From: Bacillota bacterium
Lineage (GTDB): Bacteria; Bacillota; Dethiobacteria; Dethiobacterales; Dethiobacteraceae
Direction: 5' to 3'
Assembly (NCBI GenBank): GCA_024650095.1
Contig: JANKMV010000106.1
Coordinates: 1 to 7,179 of the forward strand
Length of the DNA: 7,179 nucleotides
A program made the position numbers and the translations under genes. Within the stretch, counting starts at the first letter, position 1. Each line of letters begins with the position of its first letter. Shown piece by piece: positions 5,445-7,179 of this stretch. The notes beneath the pieces are model-generated. The model saw nothing but the letters and a program-made list of their open reading frames with translations. It made no database searches and was not told where the DNA came from.

Positions 5445-6174
5445 TAGTTGGGTAGATAGTGTTTTATCGATGATGGAGGACTTCGCAAGAGAGTATTCCA
5501 CAACTTATAGTAAAAAGAAAAGAGAATTAAGTGCCTCATTTGAAATCGGCTGCTTCCTTGCACTAGTTCAATACTATGAACAAAGCGATTGCACAGTAAA
5601 TATTAAAAACTTGGGTGACGATGGAGAATATAGATACCTTACTACTCCATCAGGAAACCCTAGGAACTTCTCCTATATCGAATTTAAAAAGGGTGACGAT
5701 GAATTTGAGCTAAGACAGCAGGTAAGAATCCGTTGTTCACATATTGATAATGACATAGCATTCACTCCAGATATTGTAATACTAAAAAAAGACACCGAAA
5801 TTCAGGCTATAAAAGATTCTGATTATGCAAAGGGCAACCGTTGCTTTTACTCAGTGAATGTAGAAGAAGTACTATGTGCACATGAGTGTAAGAGCCTCTC
5901 CCCCTTCCCAGAGCTTTTAATTTCCTTTTTAGGCATGGTATTTGCAGCACACTCCTGGTTAAATGAGCTTACAGATTGTTCGAAAGTAAAAGAAGAAGGA
6001 CTACACCTTGCCCCTACTCTCTTCGTCGGAGGCTTTGCAAAAGCGTTGCATCTAAGAATGGTAAATAGTTTAAAAACAAATTTCCCAATAAATATAATTC
6101 TGGGCATGCATGCCGGTACCTGGAACCTATTTGGCGATAGTGCAAATATCACGAGAGTAGATTTAGAAGAATAA
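5437..6174 (+). CDS. Putative PD-(D/E)xK-fold nuclease
   Basis: 245 residues, family not recognised. The order of motifs fits the PD-(D/E)xK nuclease fold: an N-terminal helix with E36 in SFEIGCFLALVQYYE; a strand ending in F-T-P-D-I-V-I-L with P111-D112; then a second strand and HECKSL with E150-x-K152, the classic E-x-K catalytic pair. After it comes a helix (PELLISFLGMVFAA), as expected for the fold. The D-to-E gap of 37 residues implies an insertion between the two strands. The C-terminal part (about 180-245) ends in alternating hydrophobic strands around NIILGMHAGTWNLFG. Such proteins are often restriction or defence nucleases, but some are inactive or repair enzymes. The start at 5437 lies inside the end of the upstream gene; AAGGA about 11 bases before it is a weak ribosome binding site, which fits translational coupling. 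The nuclease role is inferred from motifs only. Confidence 0.78.
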   Translation: MNSSWVDSVLSMMEDFAREYSTTYSKKKRELSASFEIGCFLALVQYYEQSDCTVNIKNLGDDGEYRYLTTPSGNPRNFSYIEFKKGDDEFELRQQVRIRCSHIDNDIAFTPDIVILKKDTEIQAIKDSDYAKGNRCFYSVNVEEVLCAHECKSLSPFPELLISFLGMVFAAHSWLNELTDCSKVKEEGLHLAPTLFVGGFAKALHLRMVNSLKTNFPINIILGMHAGTWNLFGDSANITRVDLEE

Positions 6175-6348
6175 AACAATGGTCGACCATGTCTACAGAT
6201 CGTAAGCCGGCTTGGTTAACTTTTATCCATATACTCATTAGGCTAATAACCGGCAGTTCATATGACTGAATGTTATAGCAATAATAGGCAGTTCATGTGA
6301 TAGCAGTAACAGCAAATCGGTGAGGGAGTAAACTTAAGGAGAGGTTCT
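6175..6348. promoter_or_regulatory. Intergenic region with direct repeats and a candidate promoter
   Basis: It has no gene and no clear terminator for the operon before it. It holds the palindromes ATGGTCGACCAT (6179-6190) and AAGCCGGCTT (6204-6213), and a 14-base direct repeat GGCAGTTCATRTGA at 6252-6265 and 6287-6300. A candidate promoter is TTCATA (6257-6262), 17 bases, AATAAT (6280-6285). One repeat covers the -35 and the other the start of transcription. AAGGAGAGG (6336-6344) is the ribosome binding site of the next gene. Confidence 0.4.
6252..6300 (+). repeat. Two 14-base direct repeats, operator-like
   Basis: GGCAGTTCATATGA (6252-6265) and GGCAGTTCATGTGA (6287-6300) differ at one base and are offset by 35 bases. 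Weaker similarity continues after each (GTTATAGCAA and GTAACAGCAA). They flank the AATAAT of the candidate promoter, a typical operator arrangement. Confidence 0.6.
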
Positions 6349-7179
6349 ATGAATATTCGAGACTTAACCGAGCAGGTCGACAACTTAATCTCCTTGAAAA
6401 AAGAAGGTGACCATTGGGATTTTAAACGAGAATGGTATTGCAATAAGGCTGATCTTCTGCATGATATAATATGCATGGCGAATAATTTATCAAGCCAGGA
6501 CGGCTTAATTATTATCGGTGTTGATGAAGATAGAGATTATGAAATACAAGACATAGTTGAGGATTCTAATCGGAAGAAAACGCAAGATTTAGTATCTTTT
6601 TTACGTAAAAAAAAATTTGCAGGTGGAATCAGACCTACTGTTACAGTCCAGCCAGTCCGATTATCTCAAAAAACTATAGATGTGATAATCGTGCGTAATG
6701 ATCGCAATACCCCGTATTATTTGACGGAGCATTATCAGGGTGTTTTCGCGAATAACATCTATGCTCGGATTATGGATACTAACACTCCGAAAAACTCTTC
6801 ATCCGATATTAATATTATCGAAACTCTTTGGAAAAAGCGCTTTGCAATAAATGCGACAGCACTGGAACGTGTCATTTTATATTTGCAACGTCCGGCGGAT
6901 TGGATTGACTCATCTGATGAATCCAGAATGTACTATAAGTATGCACCAGAATTTGTAATAGAACAGGTCTCTGCTGCAGATGACAGGGATGGTTATGAAT
7001 TCTATCTGTTTGGGCAATATGATAGCCGTCCTCACTGGTATGACATCAATCTCTATTATCATCAAACATTATTAGATTCTTTGGGAGGGACAGCCTTAGA
7101 TGGAGGTCGGTATTTTACGGCAACTCCTAACACTGCTGGGCTATCGCTAGATGGATATAGAACGAATTGGGATGTTACT
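6349..7179 (+). CDS. Schlafen AlbA_2-domain protein, partial (C-terminus beyond right edge)
   Basis: 277 codons are open to the window edge. The start is ATG 6349 with AAGGAGAGG upstream. The N-terminal 150 residues match the Schlafen AlbA_2 (divergent AAA-4) pattern: HWDFKREW (22-29, usually E/D-F-K); a helix with CMANN (42-46); the signature GLIIIGVDED (52-61); and a strand pair ending in VFANNIYARIMDTNTP (132-147), where the family normally has a Y-x-R followed by a conserved turn. Residues from about 160 (LWKKRFAIN, then ERVILYLQRPADW) form a second region, rich in aromatic residues, that I do not recognise. AlbA_2 proteins include nucleic-acid-binding regulators and, in several phage-defence systems, putative RNA or DNA nucleases; which applies here is unknown. 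It follows the nuclease-like gene by 174 bases in the same direction, with its own candidate promoter, so it may be a related but separately controlled unit. Confidence 0.85.
   Translation, partial: MNIRDLTEQVDNLISLKKEGDHWDFKREWYCNKADLLHDIICMANNLSSQDGLIIIGVDEDRDYEIQDIVEDSNRKKTQDLVSFLRKKKFAGGIRPTVTVQPVRLSQKTIDVIIVRNDRNTPYYLTEHYQGVFANNIYARIMDTNTPKNSSSDINIIETLWKKRFAINATALERVILYLQRPADWIDSSDESRMYYKYAPEFVIEQVSAADDRDGYEFYLFGQYDSRPHWYDINLYYHQTLLDSLGGTALDGGRYFTATPNTAGLSLDGYRTNWDVT

Noticed and set aside
5847..6179. 110-codon minus-strand frame opposite the nuclease gene
   Set aside because: It is a shadow of the plus-strand gene, with no ribosome binding site or recognisable motif.

Overview
The window reads as part of a mobile element (conjugative plasmid or ICE) of a Gram-positive, Clostridia-like bacterium. 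The evidence is strong GGAGG-type ribosome binding sites on nearly every gene, a MobL/MobP-type relaxase, an ArdC-like protein and a ParM-type actin. No species can be named, and the host assignment is inference from gene families and signal style.

Left half (1 to about 4276, all genes on the minus strand): an ArdC-like zincin (3404-4216) with its own terminator (3299-3342) comes first. Next is a roughly 480-bp gene-free stretch (2925-3403) rich in inverted and spaced repeats, the best place for an oriT. A tightly coupled operon follows: ribbon-helix-helix relaxosome accessory protein (GTG start at 2924), relaxase (2489), ParM-like actin ATPase (1209) and a ParR-like ribbon-helix-helix protein that runs off the left edge. 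Junctions are TAG-ATG abutting, ATGA overlap and a 4-base gap, so DNA processing for transfer and plasmid/element partitioning appear to be made from one mRNA.

Middle (4217-4973, no protein gene): the leader of the ArdC-like gene is GC-rich and strongly foldable (4237-4430). From about 4494 the sequence turns clearly AT-richer. A hairpin plus T-run terminator facing left (4494-4532), a TTGACA promoter facing left (4702-4730) and several hairpins between them point to an unannotated RNA of roughly 200 nt on the minus strand. A near-consensus promoter facing right (4743-4770) is arranged back to back with it, and an imperfect inverted repeat spans both -35 boxes.

Right half (4974-7179, plus strand): a two-gene operon with an 8-bp overlap encodes a 156-residue protein I do not recognise and a 245-residue protein with a PD-(D/E)xK-type nuclease signature (P111-D112, E150-x-K152). 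After a 174-bp gap carrying direct repeats and palindromes comes a Schlafen AlbA_2-domain protein cut by the right edge. This half looks like accessory cargo, plausibly a defence-type module (nuclease, unknown partner, AlbA_2 protein, with a candidate regulatory RNA) carried by the mobile element. The cargo function is inference; the genes and signals are read directly from the sequence.
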